Notes: generated from the letters alone by a model not told the origin. Counted from the stretch's first letter, positions 51,119 to 59,644 are shown. The stretch: 64,000 bases of DNA from Microlunatus flavus (GCF_900110855.1 NZ_FOFA01000010.1:121862-185861); one strand, 5' to 3'. Numbers and translations are program-made.

Positions 51119-51541
51119 GTGATCATCTGGTCCCGCTGGGGAATCCTCGTCGTCCTGATGGCCGGTCTCGGTGCCGGCTCCGGCTTCCTGCTGGGCGCGA
51201 TCGTCGGCGCGCTCGTGCCCGGGCTCGCCGGCAGCCCGGCCCAGGGGCTGTTCGCCGGCCTGGGCCTGATCATCGGCGCGGTCTACACCTACCTGCTCGA
51301 CCGCTTCGTGCTGACACCGCACCTGGACAAGCCGCGTCAGCAGTTCGTGATGCAGCAGCTGCCCCAGCCGGTGGGCGGGCAGACCTACCGGCAGGTCCCG
51401 CTGGTCCACCCCGAGACGGGCCAGCCGATCTGGGTGCAGCCGCGGTCGTCGCTGTTCTTCGTTCCGGTGCGCTACTGGCCCGCCATCCTGGCCTCGATCG
51501 GCGTGCTCGTGACCTTCCTCGGCTTCGTCAGCGTCGTCTGA
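51119..51541 (+). CDS. Small membrane protein
   Basis: A 140-residue protein with two hydrophobic helices at the N-terminus (about 5-29 and 40-62, separated by GALVPGLAGSPAQG), a hydrophilic middle (residues 65-110, with QPVGGQTYRQVPLVHPETGQ) and a third helix near the C-terminus (YWPAILASIGVLVTFLGFVSVV). No recognised catalytic motif is present, and the family is unknown to me. A TACGGT box ends 8 nt before the GTG, suggesting a leaderless mRNA. The gene converges on the large nuclease gene across a terminator hairpin. Confidence 0.7.
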   Translation: MIIWSRWGILVVLMAGLGAGSGFLLGAIVGALVPGLAGSPAQGLFAGLGLIIGAVYTYLLDRFVLTPHLDKPRQQFVMQQLPQPVGGQTYRQVPLVHPETGQPIWVQPRSSLFFVPVRYWPAILASIGVLVTFLGFVSVV

Positions 51542-51609
51542 CCGCTCCCTCTCACCCCGCCGCCCACCAGGCGCCACCCGCAAGGCGCACCTCCCCCGAC
51601 GCGGAACGA

Positions 51610-51634
51610 CCCGGCCTGCACGAGGCAGGCCGGG
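51610..51634. terminator. Bidirectional terminator hairpin
   Basis: CCCGGCCTGC and GCAGGCCGGG form a perfect 10-bp stem with a 5-nt loop between the stops of the membrane-protein gene and the convergent nuclease gene. Confidence 0.75.
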
Positions 51635-51658
51635 CCGTCCGGGGTCAGCTGGAGGGCG

Positions 51659-54600
51659 TCAGCCCACGGTCACCGGGATGGTGACCTTCGTGCCGGTGTC
51701 CGTGGTCAGGACCAGCGTCCCCGCTCCCGGCGTCGCGTCGCGCGGCACCACGAGCGTGATGGTCGAGGACCCGTCCTCGACCGGGCTCGACCCGATCTCG
51801 GCGCCGTTCAGCGAAGCCGTGATCGACGTCGGGTTCTCGTCCGCGCCGGCGAAGTCGCCGCCCTCGGTCGGGCGGCTGCGGAAGTCCAGCGACGACACGT
51901 CGACGCTGGCGTCCGTCCCGGTCCCCAGCACGGTGGGCAGGCCCTTGACCTGCACGGCCTGCTTGGCGAAGGAGGGGCTGACCGGCGTCTCGGCCTTGAT
52001 GTAGTCGGTCCACGAGTCGAGGTCCGACAGGCCGGTGTCCTTGCTGTTCGCCCCCTCGGAGAAGACGCGGAAGTTGTCCCCGCCCGCCGCCAGGAAGCTG
52101 TTCGTCGCCACGCGGTACGTCACCGTGGGGTCGATCGGCTTGCCGTCGACCGTGATCGACGTGATCCGTGAGCCCTGCGCGAGCGAGGCGTCGTAGGTGT
52201 AGGTCACATTCTTCGACAGGCCCAGCTGCAGGTAGTCCCGGCTCGGCGCGCTGCCGTCCGTCGTGGTCTGCCACTGCTGCTCGAGCAGCGTCTTGAACTG
52301 CGCCCCCGTCAGGTCGACGGTGAACAGCGAGTTCGCGAAGGGCAGGACCGACGCCGCCTCGCCGAAGGTGATGGCGCCCTCGTCGAGATCCGTTCGGATC
52401 CCGCCCGGGTTCTGCACGCCGATCTGCGCGCTGCCCCGCTCCGGCGACGACGTCGACGAGCGGTACATCTCCGCGACGAGGTCGCCGAGCGTCGACTCCT
52501 GGCCGCGGTCCTCCCCGCCGCCGCTGAACGCCCGCGTCAGCTCGTGCGTCGTCTCGCCGATCTTGACCGAGCCGAGCTCGTCGGCCCGGTCCAGCGCGGC
52601 GTCGACGATGCCGGCGATCCGACGCACCCGGGGATAGGCCGCGACGAGGTCGTCGTCGGAGACCTTGGTCGGTGCGAGGTTCTGCTCCGTGTGGGCGAGC
52701 ACCTTCTTCGTCTTGGTGTCGACCGTCAGCGTCACCCGGGTGAGGAACGCCGCGTACGAGCCGCTCTGGGTGACCGGCCGCGTCGCACCCGCGACACCGG
52801 GGACCGGTGCGGAGTAGGCGTACGCCTGGTGGGTGTGCGCGGTGAAGATCGCCGCGACCTTCGACGAGGTGTCGTTGACGAGGTGGGCGAAGACCGGGCT
52901 CGCCTTGAGCTGGTCGTCCAGGCTCACGACCTGGGCGCCCGTGGTGGGGTCGAGCTGGGTCTTGGGCGCACCCTCGTGGTACTCCGCGACGACCACGTCG
53001 GCCTCGCCGTTGGACTTCTTGCCGTCCGTCAGCTGCTTGGCCACGCGGTTGACCGCGGTGACCGGGTCGCCGAACTCGACGTCCTTGATCCCCGCCGGCG
53101 AGACCAGCGTGGAGGTCTCCTGGGTGACGGCGCCGACGACGCCGACCTTGAGCCCGCCGCGGTCGACGATCGCGTACGTCGGCAGGGCGGGCGTGGTCGT
53201 GCCCTTCTTGTAGACGTTCGCGCCGAGGTAGGTCCAGTCGGCGGCGTCCCGCACGCGGCCGTCCAGGTCGGCGAAGCCGCGGTCGAACTCGTGGTTGCCC
53301 ACGGCCGAGGCGTCGACGTCGGCGGCGTTCAGCACGTCGATCGTCGGCTGGTCCTGCTGCACCGACGAGGCGAAGAGCGAGGCCCCGATGCTGTCGCCCG
53401 CCGACAGCAGGACGGTGTTGCCCTCGCCCCCGACGGCCCGTTGCTGCTCGACGGTGCCGAAGAACTGCGTGGTGCCCGTGTCCCGCGAGCCGCGCGGCTG
53501 GATGCGCCCGTGGAAGTCGTTGAAGTTGAGCATCGTCAGCGTGGTCTCGCCGGCCTTGCCCTTCTTCAGCCCGACCTTCACCGGGTCGTGGTCGCTGGCG
53601 CGGTACGGGTTGCCGTCGGTGAAGTAGTCGACCGCGGTCGACTTGTAGCGGCTGTACTCCCGCAGCACCGGCTCGATGCTGTTGATGTTCCACACGCCGC
53701 TGCCCGTCATCCGCTCGTCGGCGGCCGGGTTGAGCAGCACGTGGTCGAGCGAGCCCGAGAGGCCGTCGAAGTTGTAGGAGTAGTCCTTCTGCTTGGCGGC
53801 GTTCGTCCAGCCGGCCGCGTAGAGCGTCTCGAGCGGGTCCTCGTGCGTGTAGGAGTTGAAGTCGCCGAGCATCGCGACGGCGTCGGTGCGCGCGTCGGTC
53901 TGCACGCCCGGCAGCCACGCCAGCAGCGCCTTCGCCTGCGCGACGCGGGCAGCGTTCCAGGCGCCCTGGCCCAGGTCCGCGTTCGGGTCGGCGGGGTCGT
54001 CGGGCGCGGAGCCCTTCGACTTGAAGTGGTTGACGACGACGAGCATCGGCGCCCCGCCGCCCATCGGCGTGAACTTCGCCGCGATCGGCGTCCGGGCGTT
54101 GCCGAACGGACCGGCTTCGGTCGCGTCCTTGCCGTCGGCGTACGCCTTGCCACCCCAGGTCACCTTCGCGGGCTGGAAGATCAGCGCGTTGGTGATCACG
54201 TCCTGGTCGGCGACCGGCTGCAGCTGGTCGGAGGAGGGGACGTAGGCCCACTTGGCCCGCCCGGCCGCCTTGTTGAGCGCGGCGACGAGCGTCTTGGTCG
54301 CCTCGTCGGCGGGCTCGCCGAGCTTGGCCGAGTTCTCGATCTCCATCAGGCCGGTGACGGAGGCGTCGAGGCTGTTGATCGCGTCGACGATCTTGTCCTG
54401 CTGCCGGCCGAGGTCGGCGGCGTCCCAGGCGCCGCGCTGGTCGCAGCCGCTGGCGACCGTGTTCGGCGTGCCGTCGCTGCTGACCGGGTTGGACTTGCAG
54501 GTCTTGCTCGCCGTGCCCAGCGTCGTGAAGTAGTTCAGGACGTTGAACGAGGCGACCGAGACGTCGCCCTTGACCGACGGAACCTTCTCGACGCTCTTGC

Positions 54601-55522
54601 GCGACAGCTTCGCGACCTCGTCGCCGGCGGCCGTCGGGCGGGTCGGGGTGAAGGTCCAGGCGTCGTTGCGGAAGTCGACGACCACCGGCTCGGTGAGCTT
54701 GGCGGTGTCGCCGACGCGGACGTCCTTGCTCCGCGTGATGTAGGGCGGGGTGCCGCGGTTGGCTGTCGAGTCGAACTTGGTCGTCAGCCCGTCGTCGAGC
54801 ACGACCCGGCGCTCGGCGTTGCGCTCGGCCTGCTTGCGCTCGGCCTTGCTGCCCAGGCGCGCCTTGTCGGTCGGCTGCACCAGGCGGCCGCCGGTGGCGA
54901 GCCCGAGCTCGCCGTACGTGCCCAGGTTGTAGGTGTCGTTGACCGTCCACTTCTCCGTGCTGGAGAAGAGCATCGACTCGAGGTTCTCGCGGCGGTCGTA
55001 CGTCGATGCCCAGGAGACGCCGCTGACCGGCTTGACCTTCTTGTACGACGCGTCCGACCTGGTCACGGTGACCTTGCCGGCGATCTCGGTCAGGCTGTCG
55101 GCCTCGGGGTCGTCGCTGCTCGGGAACTCCGCGACCGTTCCGCTGACGGTGACCAGGTCGCCGACCTTCACGTCGACGCCCGCCTTGCCCGTGTAGACGA
55201 ACACGGCGTCGGAGGCCTTCTTGAGGCTGCGGTCCTTGCCGCCGGTGCCCGGCGTCTGGATCACGAACCCGCTCAGACCGCCGGTCGGGTAGGCCGCGGT
55301 CACGACCGACGGGGTCGTCGTGACGTCCTTGCCGACATAGGCGGAGAAGCGGCCGGTGCCCTGGATCATGGCGATCGGTAGCGGGGTGGCGGCCGACGCG
55401 GTGCTCGGCACGGCGACCAGCAGACCGCCCGCCAGGGCTCCGACGGCGACGGCGCTGGCGCTCGAGCGGCTCAGGCGCCGCCTCCAGGGACTGCTCCAGC
55501 GATGGGGGCTGGGGACGGGCAA
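51659..55522 (-). CDS. Secreted ExeM/NucH-type nuclease fused to a 5'-nucleotidase
   Basis: A 1287-residue exported enzyme. An Arg-rich signal peptide ends near PSTASA (residue 44). An OB-fold-like region (about 48-165) precedes the endonuclease/exonuclease/phosphatase domain (about 325-660: SVASFNVLNYF, GLMEIEN, VVNHFKSKG, LGDFNSYTHEDP, SLDHVLLNP, ASDHDPV). A UshA-like 5'-nucleotidase follows (about 670-1170: NFNDFHG, SAGDSIG, VGNHEFDRG, TAHTHQ, NPGGIRTDL) with a C-terminal Ig-like stretch. It would degrade extracellular DNA to nucleosides and phosphate. A TTG start is chosen because GAGGAG lies 6 nt upstream. No anchor motif is seen at the C-terminus. Confidence 0.93.
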   Translation of the reverse strand: MPVPSPHRWSSPWRRRLSRSSASAVAVGALAGGLLVAVPSTASAATPLPIAMIQGTGRFSAYVGKDVTTTPSVVTAAYPTGGLSGFVIQTPGTGGKDRSLKKASDAVFVYTGKAGVDVKVGDLVTVSGTVAEFPSSDDPEADSLTEIAGKVTVTRSDASYKKVKPVSGVSWASTYDRRENLESMLFSSTEKWTVNDTYNLGTYGELGLATGGRLVQPTDKARLGSKAERKQAERNAERRVVLDDGLTTKFDSTANRGTPPYITRSKDVRVGDTAKLTEPVVVDFRNDAWTFTPTRPTAAGDEVAKLSRKSVEKVPSVKGDVSVASFNVLNYFTTLGTASKTCKSNPVSSDGTPNTVASGCDQRGAWDAADLGRQQDKIVDAINSLDASVTGLMEIENSAKLGEPADEATKTLVAALNKAAGRAKWAYVPSSDQLQPVADQDVITNALIFQPAKVTWGGKAYADGKDATEAGPFGNARTPIAAKFTPMGGGAPMLVVVNHFKSKGSAPDDPADPNADLGQGAWNAARVAQAKALLAWLPGVQTDARTDAVAMLGDFNSYTHEDPLETLYAAGWTNAAKQKDYSYNFDGLSGSLDHVLLNPAADERMTGSGVWNINSIEPVLREYSRYKSTAVDYFTDGNPYRASDHDPVKVGLKKGKAGETTLTMLNFNDFHGRIQPRGSRDTGTTQFFGTVEQQRAVGGEGNTVLLSAGDSIGASLFASSVQQDQPTIDVLNAADVDASAVGNHEFDRGFADLDGRVRDAADWTYLGANVYKKGTTTPALPTYAIVDRGGLKVGVVGAVTQETSTLVSPAGIKDVEFGDPVTAVNRVAKQLTDGKKSNGEADVVVAEYHEGAPKTQLDPTTGAQVVSLDDQLKASPVFAHLVNDTSSKVAAIFTAHTHQAYAYSAPVPGVAGATRPVTQSGSYAAFLTRVTLTVDTKTKKVLAHTEQNLAPTKVSDDDLVAAYPRVRRIAGIVDAALDRADELGSVKIGETTHELTRAFSGGGEDRGQESTLGDLVAEMYRSSTSSPERGSAQIGVQNPGGIRTDLDEGAITFGEAASVLPFANSLFTVDLTGAQFKTLLEQQWQTTTDGSAPSRDYLQLGLSKNVTYTYDASLAQGSRITSITVDGKPIDPTVTYRVATNSFLAAGGDNFRVFSEGANSKDTGLSDLDSWTDYIKAETPVSPSFAKQAVQVKGLPTVLGTGTDASVDVSSLDFRSRPTEGGDFAGADENPTSITASLNGAEIGSSPVEDGSSTITLVVPRDATPGAGTLVLTTDTGTKVTIPVTVG

Positions 55523-55636
55523 CGGGGTCTCCTCGCTCGTGGGGACGCCGACCGGGATGAGGGTCGGCGGGCGCGAGAACTGTCTCCCGGGGCACTGACA
55601 AAACTCAACCCCCCTGCGGGTGGAGCCTCTGAAACG

Positions 55637-56818
55637 TCACACGTCGTTCACACGGGCCGCCGCCCGGGCGAGCGCGGCCTGACGGACCAGGTGGTCGCGC
55701 TCGAGCGTGCTCGTGCAGCGCTCGGCCGCCCGCGCGTACGCCTCGGCGGCCTCCGGCAGATCGCCGGCCAGCCGCAGCAGGTAGGCCCGGGTGGCGTCCA
55801 CCCGGTAGCGGCCCTTGAGCTCGGGGGCCACCCGCTCGACCTCGAGCAGCCCCGCCGACGCCCCGAGGACGTGGCCGACCGCCACGGCCCGGCTCAGGAC
55901 CGCCGCCGGGTCGTCGCGCACCGGGTCAGGGCTCTGGGCCAGCAGCTCGTCGTACCAGGACAGGATCTGCGACCAGTCCGTCTCCGCCGCGGTCGTCGCG
56001 TCGTCGTGCAGCGCCGCGATGGCCGCCTCGACCTGGAACCGTCCCCGCCGCTGCTCCCCCAGCGCTCCCTGCAGGATCCGGACGCCCTCCGCGATCTCGT
56101 CGTGGTCCCACAGCGCGCGGTCCTGCTCGTCGAGCGGGACGAGCCGGCCGCCGACGACGCGCGCGCGGTGCCGGGCGTGGTGCAGCAGCATCAGCGCGAG
56201 CAGGCCGCGGACCTCCGGTTCCGGGCTCGCCAGCACCAGCTGGCGGGTCAGGCGGATCGCCTCCCGCGCGAGGTCGTGGCGCTCGTCGCCCTGGTGCCCG
56301 GTCGTGTAGGCGAGGTGCAGGACGTGCAGCACCACGGCGACGTCGGCCGGGGCGTCGAGCGAGCGGTCGCGCAGCGTCGCCTTGGCCCGGCTGATCCGCT
56401 GCGCCATCGTCGCCTCCGGCACGAGGAACGCGTCGGCGATCTCCCGCGTCGTCAGGCCCGCGACGGCCCGCAGCGTCAGCGCCACCGCCGACGTCGGCGA
56501 CAGCTGCGGGCTCGCGCAGAGGAAGAGGAGCAGCAGGGTGTCGTCGGCCTGCTCGGTCGGGCCGGGTTCCGGCTCCTCGTCGACCCGCTCCTCCCGACGA
56601 CGCCGGGCGGCCTCGCTGCGGACGGCGTCGGTCAGCCGGTGCACCGCCGCCCTGGTGAGCCACGCCCGCGGGTCGCGCGGCGGGCCCGTCGGCCAGGTCC
56701 GCAGCGCGTCGACGAGAGCCTCCTGCACCGCGTCCTCCGCACTCGCGAAGTCCGCCCCGCGCCGCAGCAGCGCCGTGATCACCTGGGGGACGAGGGCCCG
56801 CAGCAGGCCCTCGTCCAT
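55637..56818 (-). CDS. ECF42-type RNA polymerase sigma factor
   Basis: A 393-residue extracytoplasmic-function sigma factor. Region 2 (LRALVPQVITALLRRGADFA, then SAEDAVQEALVDALRTWP) and region 4 (QLSPTSAVALTLRAVAGLTT, then REIADAFLVPEATMAQRISRAKATL) are followed by a C-terminal TPR-like extension of over 200 residues ending with EAAEAYARAAERCTSTLERD. That long tail and the YCII/DGPF gene upstream define the ECF42 group, which lacks an anti-sigma factor. The ATG chosen is 9 bp past the YCII stop; a GTG overlapping that stop is possible. Targets usually include the DGPF gene itself. Confidence 0.9.
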   Translation of the reverse strand: MDEGLLRALVPQVITALLRRGADFASAEDAVQEALVDALRTWPTGPPRDPRAWLTRAAVHRLTDAVRSEAARRRREERVDEEPEPGPTEQADDTLLLLFLCASPQLSPTSAVALTLRAVAGLTTREIADAFLVPEATMAQRISRAKATLRDRSLDAPADVAVVLHVLHLAYTTGHQGDERHDLAREAIRLTRQLVLASPEPEVRGLLALMLLHHARHRARVVGGRLVPLDEQDRALWDHDEIAEGVRILQGALGEQRRGRFQVEAAIAALHDDATTAAETDWSQILSWYDELLAQSPDPVRDDPAAVLSRAVAVGHVLGASAGLLEVERVAPELKGRYRVDATRAYLLRLAGDLPEAAEAYARAAERCTSTLERDHLVRQAALARAAARVNDV

Positions 56819-56826
56819 CACCTCAC

Positions 56827-57240
56827 TCACTCGGCGTAGGAGGGAGGGGCCTCCATGATCTGGCGGATCTGGATCCACTCGTAGAGGGGCTTGCCGCCGG
56901 GTCCGGGCTCGGAGGAGACGTACGCGGCGATCTCGACCGCGCGGTCGTACGAGTCGACGTCGATCGCGTACCAGCCGGCGACGAGGTCACCCGTCTCCGG
57001 GTGCGGCCCGTCGCTGCGCACCGGCGCCGCGCCCGGGCCGCCGTAGCGGATCCACTCCTGGTCCATCGACAGGCCCTGGGCGTCGAGCCACTCGCCGCGC
57101 TCCTTGAGCATGACGTTCACGTGCTCGAGGAACGCCATGTGCGCCTCGATGTCGGCCGGGTCCCACTCCGGCATCGGCGGCACGGGCGTCGGCAGCTCGG
57201 GGCCGCCGCGGTAGTGCTTGAGCAGCAGGTACTTGGGCAT
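56827..57240 (-). CDS. YCII/DGPF-domain protein (ECF42 partner)
   Basis: A 137-residue ferredoxin-like-fold protein of the YCII-related DGPF family. It starts MPKYLLLKHYRGG and includes MAFLEHVNVMLKERGEWLDA, then the conserved SDGPHPETGDLVAGWYAIDV and YEWIQIRQIMEAPP at the end. DGPF proteins are the standard targets and partners of ECF42 sigma factors and may bind an unknown metabolite. The ATG follows AAGGAG. It lies immediately upstream of the sigma gene on the same strand, so both are transcribed together and probably autoregulated by the sigma factor. Confidence 0.92.
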   Translation of the reverse strand: MPKYLLLKHYRGGPELPTPVPPMPEWDPADIEAHMAFLEHVNVMLKERGEWLDAQGLSMDQEWIRYGGPGAAPVRSDGPHPETGDLVAGWYAIDVDSYDRAVEIAAYVSSEPGPGGKPLYEWIQIRQIMEAPPSYAE

Positions 57241-57340
57241 CTCGTCGCTCCTTCGTGCTGGCCACGCCTCTCGCGGCCCTTCGCCGAGGAGACGGAGCCG
57301 GTTCAGCGTCCTCGACACGGTAGGGGATGCGGTTTTGGAG

Positions 57341-57383
57341 AAGGCTCGCTGAGCTCGTCGAAGGGCCTCGAAGAGGTCAGCGT
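57341..57383 (+). repeat. REP-like element (diverged copy)
   Basis: GCTCGCTGAGCTCGTCGAAGGGCCTCGAAGAGGTCAGCGTTC-type sequence is a diverged copy of the dispersed element seen at 22-65 and 59231-59280. It lies just beyond the 3' end of the SGNH hydrolase gene. The rest of the 162-bp gap shows only the YCII leader. Confidence 0.75.
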
Positions 57384-57402
57384 TCTTGCCGAACCGCAGC
57401 CC

Positions 57403-58572
57403 TCAGCCGACAACCTCGGCGAACACCCCACCCTCCCCGAACGCGAGCCGGGCGAACCGCTCCCCCATCCGCACGTGCGCCTCCGGCCCCGGGTGCAGCC
57501 CGTCGGGCAGCGGCAGCGCCTCCGCGTCCGCCGGCCCGTACAGCTCGAACCCGTCCAGGTAGTGCAGGTGCGGGTCCGCCGACCGCCGCTCGACCAGCGA
57601 CGCCAGCTCGCGCCGGATCACCTCGAGCGTGAGCTTGCCCGCCGCGACCTCGGCGGGGTCGCCCGTGGCGATGAACTTCACCTGATCCGTCCCCAGCGTC
57701 GCCGGGTCCACCGCGCCTGGTCCCGGCGTCGCCTCGTGGATGCCGCAGAAGATCGGCGACACCAGCAGCAGCGGGGTGTCCGGGTGCCCGTCGCGGATCG
57801 TGTCGAGGAAGCCGTGCACCGCCGGCACGAACGCCCGCAGCCGCATGGAGTCGAGGTTCACGACGTTGATGCCGAGCTTGACGCTGATGACGTCGGCCGT
57901 CGTGTCTCGGATGACCCGCGCGAGGAACGGGTCGATCAGTGCGCTGCCCCCCAGCCCGAGGTTGACCAGCTCGACGCCCGCACGCCGCGCCGCGACGGCG
58001 GGCCAGGTCTCGCTCGGCGCCGCCGCGTTGGAACCGTGGCTGATCGAGCTGCCGTGGTGCAGCCAGCGCGGCCTGGTCGACACCACCGGCTCCGTCGGGG
58101 CGTCGGTCCGTAGGGCGACCAGCTCGAGCCCCTCGTTGTGCGGGAGCCAGACCTCGACGATCTTGTCGCCCTCGGGCAGCCCGCTGAGGGCGGTCGTGTG
58201 CGACGGACCCCGCTCGTACGCCGTCGCGCCGGTCTGCAGGTCGACCACGACCGCGTCGCCGCCGTCGAGCACGTCCCGCGCGACGAAGCCGCCGTCCACG
58301 TAGACGTCGAAGCAGCCGCGCGCCCGATCGGCACCCCGGTACGCCACCCTCGTCAGGTGCGACACGAGCTCCAGCGTCGTCGCGCTCGTCCGCACCACCA
58401 GGCGCGCGCCGGCCGGCTGCGTTTCCATGGCCAGCAGCTGCCCGTCCGGGAACTGCTCGCGCACCCACGCCGGCAGCCGGTGCAGCCGGACGCCGCGGCC
58501 GGTGGGTTCGAGCTCGGCGACGCCGTGGACGTACGCGGTGCTGATCGGGGTGGTGATCGGCGTGGTGATCAT
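57403..58572 (-). CDS. SGNH/GDSL-family hydrolase
   Basis: A 389-residue esterase-type hydrolase. Residues 1-160 form a beta-rich accessory domain (LHRLPAWVREQFPDGQLLAM, then VDGGFVARDVLDGG). The SGNH fold follows, with nucleophile block HHGSSISHGSNA, GLGGSAL (Gly/oxyanion), GINVVN (Asn) and the catalytic Asp-His pair DGLHPG near residue 362. The substrate may be an acylated sugar or glycan. There is no signal peptide, so it is cytoplasmic. Its ATG overlaps the TetR stop by 4 bp (ATGA), so the regulator and the enzyme form one unit controlled by the operator at 59171-59193. Confidence 0.9.
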   Translation of the reverse strand: MITTPITTPISTAYVHGVAELEPTGRGVRLHRLPAWVREQFPDGQLLAMETQPAGARLVVRTSATTLELVSHLTRVAYRGADRARGCFDVYVDGGFVARDVLDGGDAVVVDLQTGATAYERGPSHTTALSGLPEGDKIVEVWLPHNEGLELVALRTDAPTEPVVSTRPRWLHHGSSISHGSNAAAPSETWPAVAARRAGVELVNLGLGGSALIDPFLARVIRDTTADVISVKLGINVVNLDSMRLRAFVPAVHGFLDTIRDGHPDTPLLLVSPIFCGIHEATPGPGAVDPATLGTDQVKFIATGDPAEVAAGKLTLEVIRRELASLVERRSADPHLHYLDGFELYGPADAEALPLPDGLHPGPEAHVRMGERFARLAFGEGGVFAEVVG

Positions 58573-59156
58573 GCGGGTGCTCCATCGAGGGTGGTCGGCC
58601 AGGCGCGGACGACGGCGTCCAGCGCGGTGAGGGTGCGCTGCCAGGAGGCCTCGGTGCCGGGCTCGCGGTGCGCGAACCCGCCCGAGCGCTCGAGCGCGAG
58701 GAAGCCGTTGACCGTCGCGCCCAGGAAGCGCGTCGCGTGCACGAGCTCGACCTCGGGCACGTCGTAGCCGCGCAGGACGGCCATCGTCAGCGTGGCGACG
58801 CGCACGGCACCGTTCGAGACGGCCGTCGTCGGTGACGCAGGCTGCTGCAGCGCGGCCCAACGTCCCGGGTGCTCGCGGGCGAAGGTTCGCTGGGCCTCGG
58901 CCAGCCCGATCAGCGCGTCGCGCCCGGCCTTGCCGGCGACGGCGTCGGCGATCCGGTCGGCCAGCTCCCCGAGGGCCAGCTCGTGCAGCCCCGCGAGCAG
59001 CTCGGCCCGGTCGCGCACGTGGTTGTAGAGGCTCGCCGTCTGCACCCCAAGTCGCCGCGCGACAGCCGAGAGCGTGACGACCTCGAACCCGACCTCGTCA
59101 GCCAGCTCCGCCCCGGCGGCGACGACTGCGCTGGTGGACAGGCTCGCTCGAGGCAC
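58569..59156 (-). CDS. TetR-family repressor
   Basis: A 195-residue TetR/AcrR-type regulator. The HTH reads GFEVVTLSAVARRLGVQTAS followed by LYNHVRDRAELLAGL, and the ligand domain ends with the conserved TetR_C_33-like VELVHATRFLGATVNGFLAL. It leads a two-gene operon with the SGNH hydrolase (4-bp overlap), which it presumably represses along with itself: a palindromic operator lies 15 bp upstream of its GTG. A TAGTTT box ends 6 nt before the start, so the mRNA is likely leaderless. The inducing ligand is unknown. Confidence 0.92.
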   Translation of the reverse strand: MPRASLSTSAVVAAGAELADEVGFEVVTLSAVARRLGVQTASLYNHVRDRAELLAGLHELALGELADRIADAVAGKAGRDALIGLAEAQRTFAREHPGRWAALQQPASPTTAVSNGAVRVATLTMAVLRGYDVPEVELVHATRFLGATVNGFLALERSGGFAHREPGTEASWQRTLTALDAVVRAWPTTLDGAPA

Positions 59157-59170
59157 CCCTCGAAACTAAC

Positions 59171-59193
59171 ACCTGTAGTTTGCGCCTACAAGT
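59171..59193. promoter_or_regulatory. TetR operator candidate
   Basis: ACCTGTAG-TTTGCGC-CTACAAGT is an inverted repeat with 8-bp arms and one mismatch, just upstream of the -10 box (TAGTTT, read on the minus strand) of the TetR gene. Binding would cover the -35 region, giving autorepression of the TetR/hydrolase unit. Confidence 0.6.
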
Positions 59194-59199
59194 CGTAGG

Positions 59200-59280
59200 A
59201 GGAACGCTCCCTGAGCGTGTCGAAGGGTGTAGGAACGCTCCCTGAGCTTGTCGAAGGGCCTCGAAGAGGTCAGCGTTCCT
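59200..59280 (+). repeat. REP-like elements, two tandem copies, one with full terminal repeats
   Basis: A partial copy (about 59202-59227) precedes a complete 50-bp copy at 59231-59280. The latter has perfect 9-bp terminal inverted repeats AGGAACGCT/AGCGTTCCT around the CCCTGAGCTTGTCGAAGGG core and the CCTCGAAGAGGTC block. It is the best-defined unit of the family in this window and lies between the TetR and DUF3263 genes. Confidence 0.85.
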
Positions 59281-59303
59281 CAGGAGAGACGAGAAGAAGA
59301 ACC

Positions 59304-59603
59304 TCAGCGGTTCAGGTCGAACCCGAGCCGCTTCGCGGAGCGCGCCCGCTGCCGCGTCTCGCGCAGGCGACGCAGCCGCTTGACCAGCAGCGGGTCGACG
59401 GCGAGGGCCTCGGGCTTGTCGATGAGGGCGTTGAGCACCTGGTAGTAGCGGGTGGCCGACATCTGGAACTTCTCGCGGACGGCCTGCTCCTTGGCGCCGG
59501 CGAACTTCCACCACTGCCGCTCGAACGCGAGGATCTCCGCGTCGCGCTCGCTGAGCCCGGGTGCCTGCGCCGTCGACTGCGCCTGGTGGTCGGGGATCGC
59601 CAT
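59304..59603 (-). CDS. DUF3263 family protein (putative DNA-binding)
   Basis: A 99-residue actinobacterial DUF3263 protein. Conserved blocks are ERDAEILAFERQWWKFAGAK and REKFQMSATRYYQVLNALID, followed by PLLVKRLRRLRETRQRARSA. The central segment has the look of a helix-turn-helix followed by a basic helix, so DNA binding is plausible; the cellular role is unknown. A TACGCT box ends 7 nt before the ATG, and a perfect 24-bp operator-like palindrome (59621-59644) lies over its -35 region, consistent with control of this gene, possibly by itself. It is divergent from manA. Confidence 0.88.
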   Translation of the reverse strand: MAIPDHQAQSTAQAPGLSERDAEILAFERQWWKFAGAKEQAVREKFQMSATRYYQVLNALIDKPEALAVDPLLVKRLRRLRETRQRARSAKRLGFDLNR

Positions 59604-59620
59604 GGGTCGAAGCGTACGCA

Positions 59621-59644
59621 GCGAATGACAGTCGTGTCATTCGC
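59621..59644. promoter_or_regulatory. Perfect operator-like palindrome between DUF3263 gene and manA
   Basis: GCGAATGACA-GTCG-TGTCATTCGC has perfect 10-bp arms and a 4-bp spacer, 18-41 bp upstream of the predicted DUF3263 transcription start. It is 64-87 bp upstream of that of manA. It is a strong operator candidate, better placed to control the DUF3263 gene. Confidence 0.65.

Noticed and set aside
51645..55601. A 1318-codon minus-strand frame and a 945-codon plus-strand frame across the secreted nuclease gene
   Set aside because: Both are Arg/Gly-rich shadow frames of the real gene, which has clear domains, a signal peptide and a ribosome binding site.
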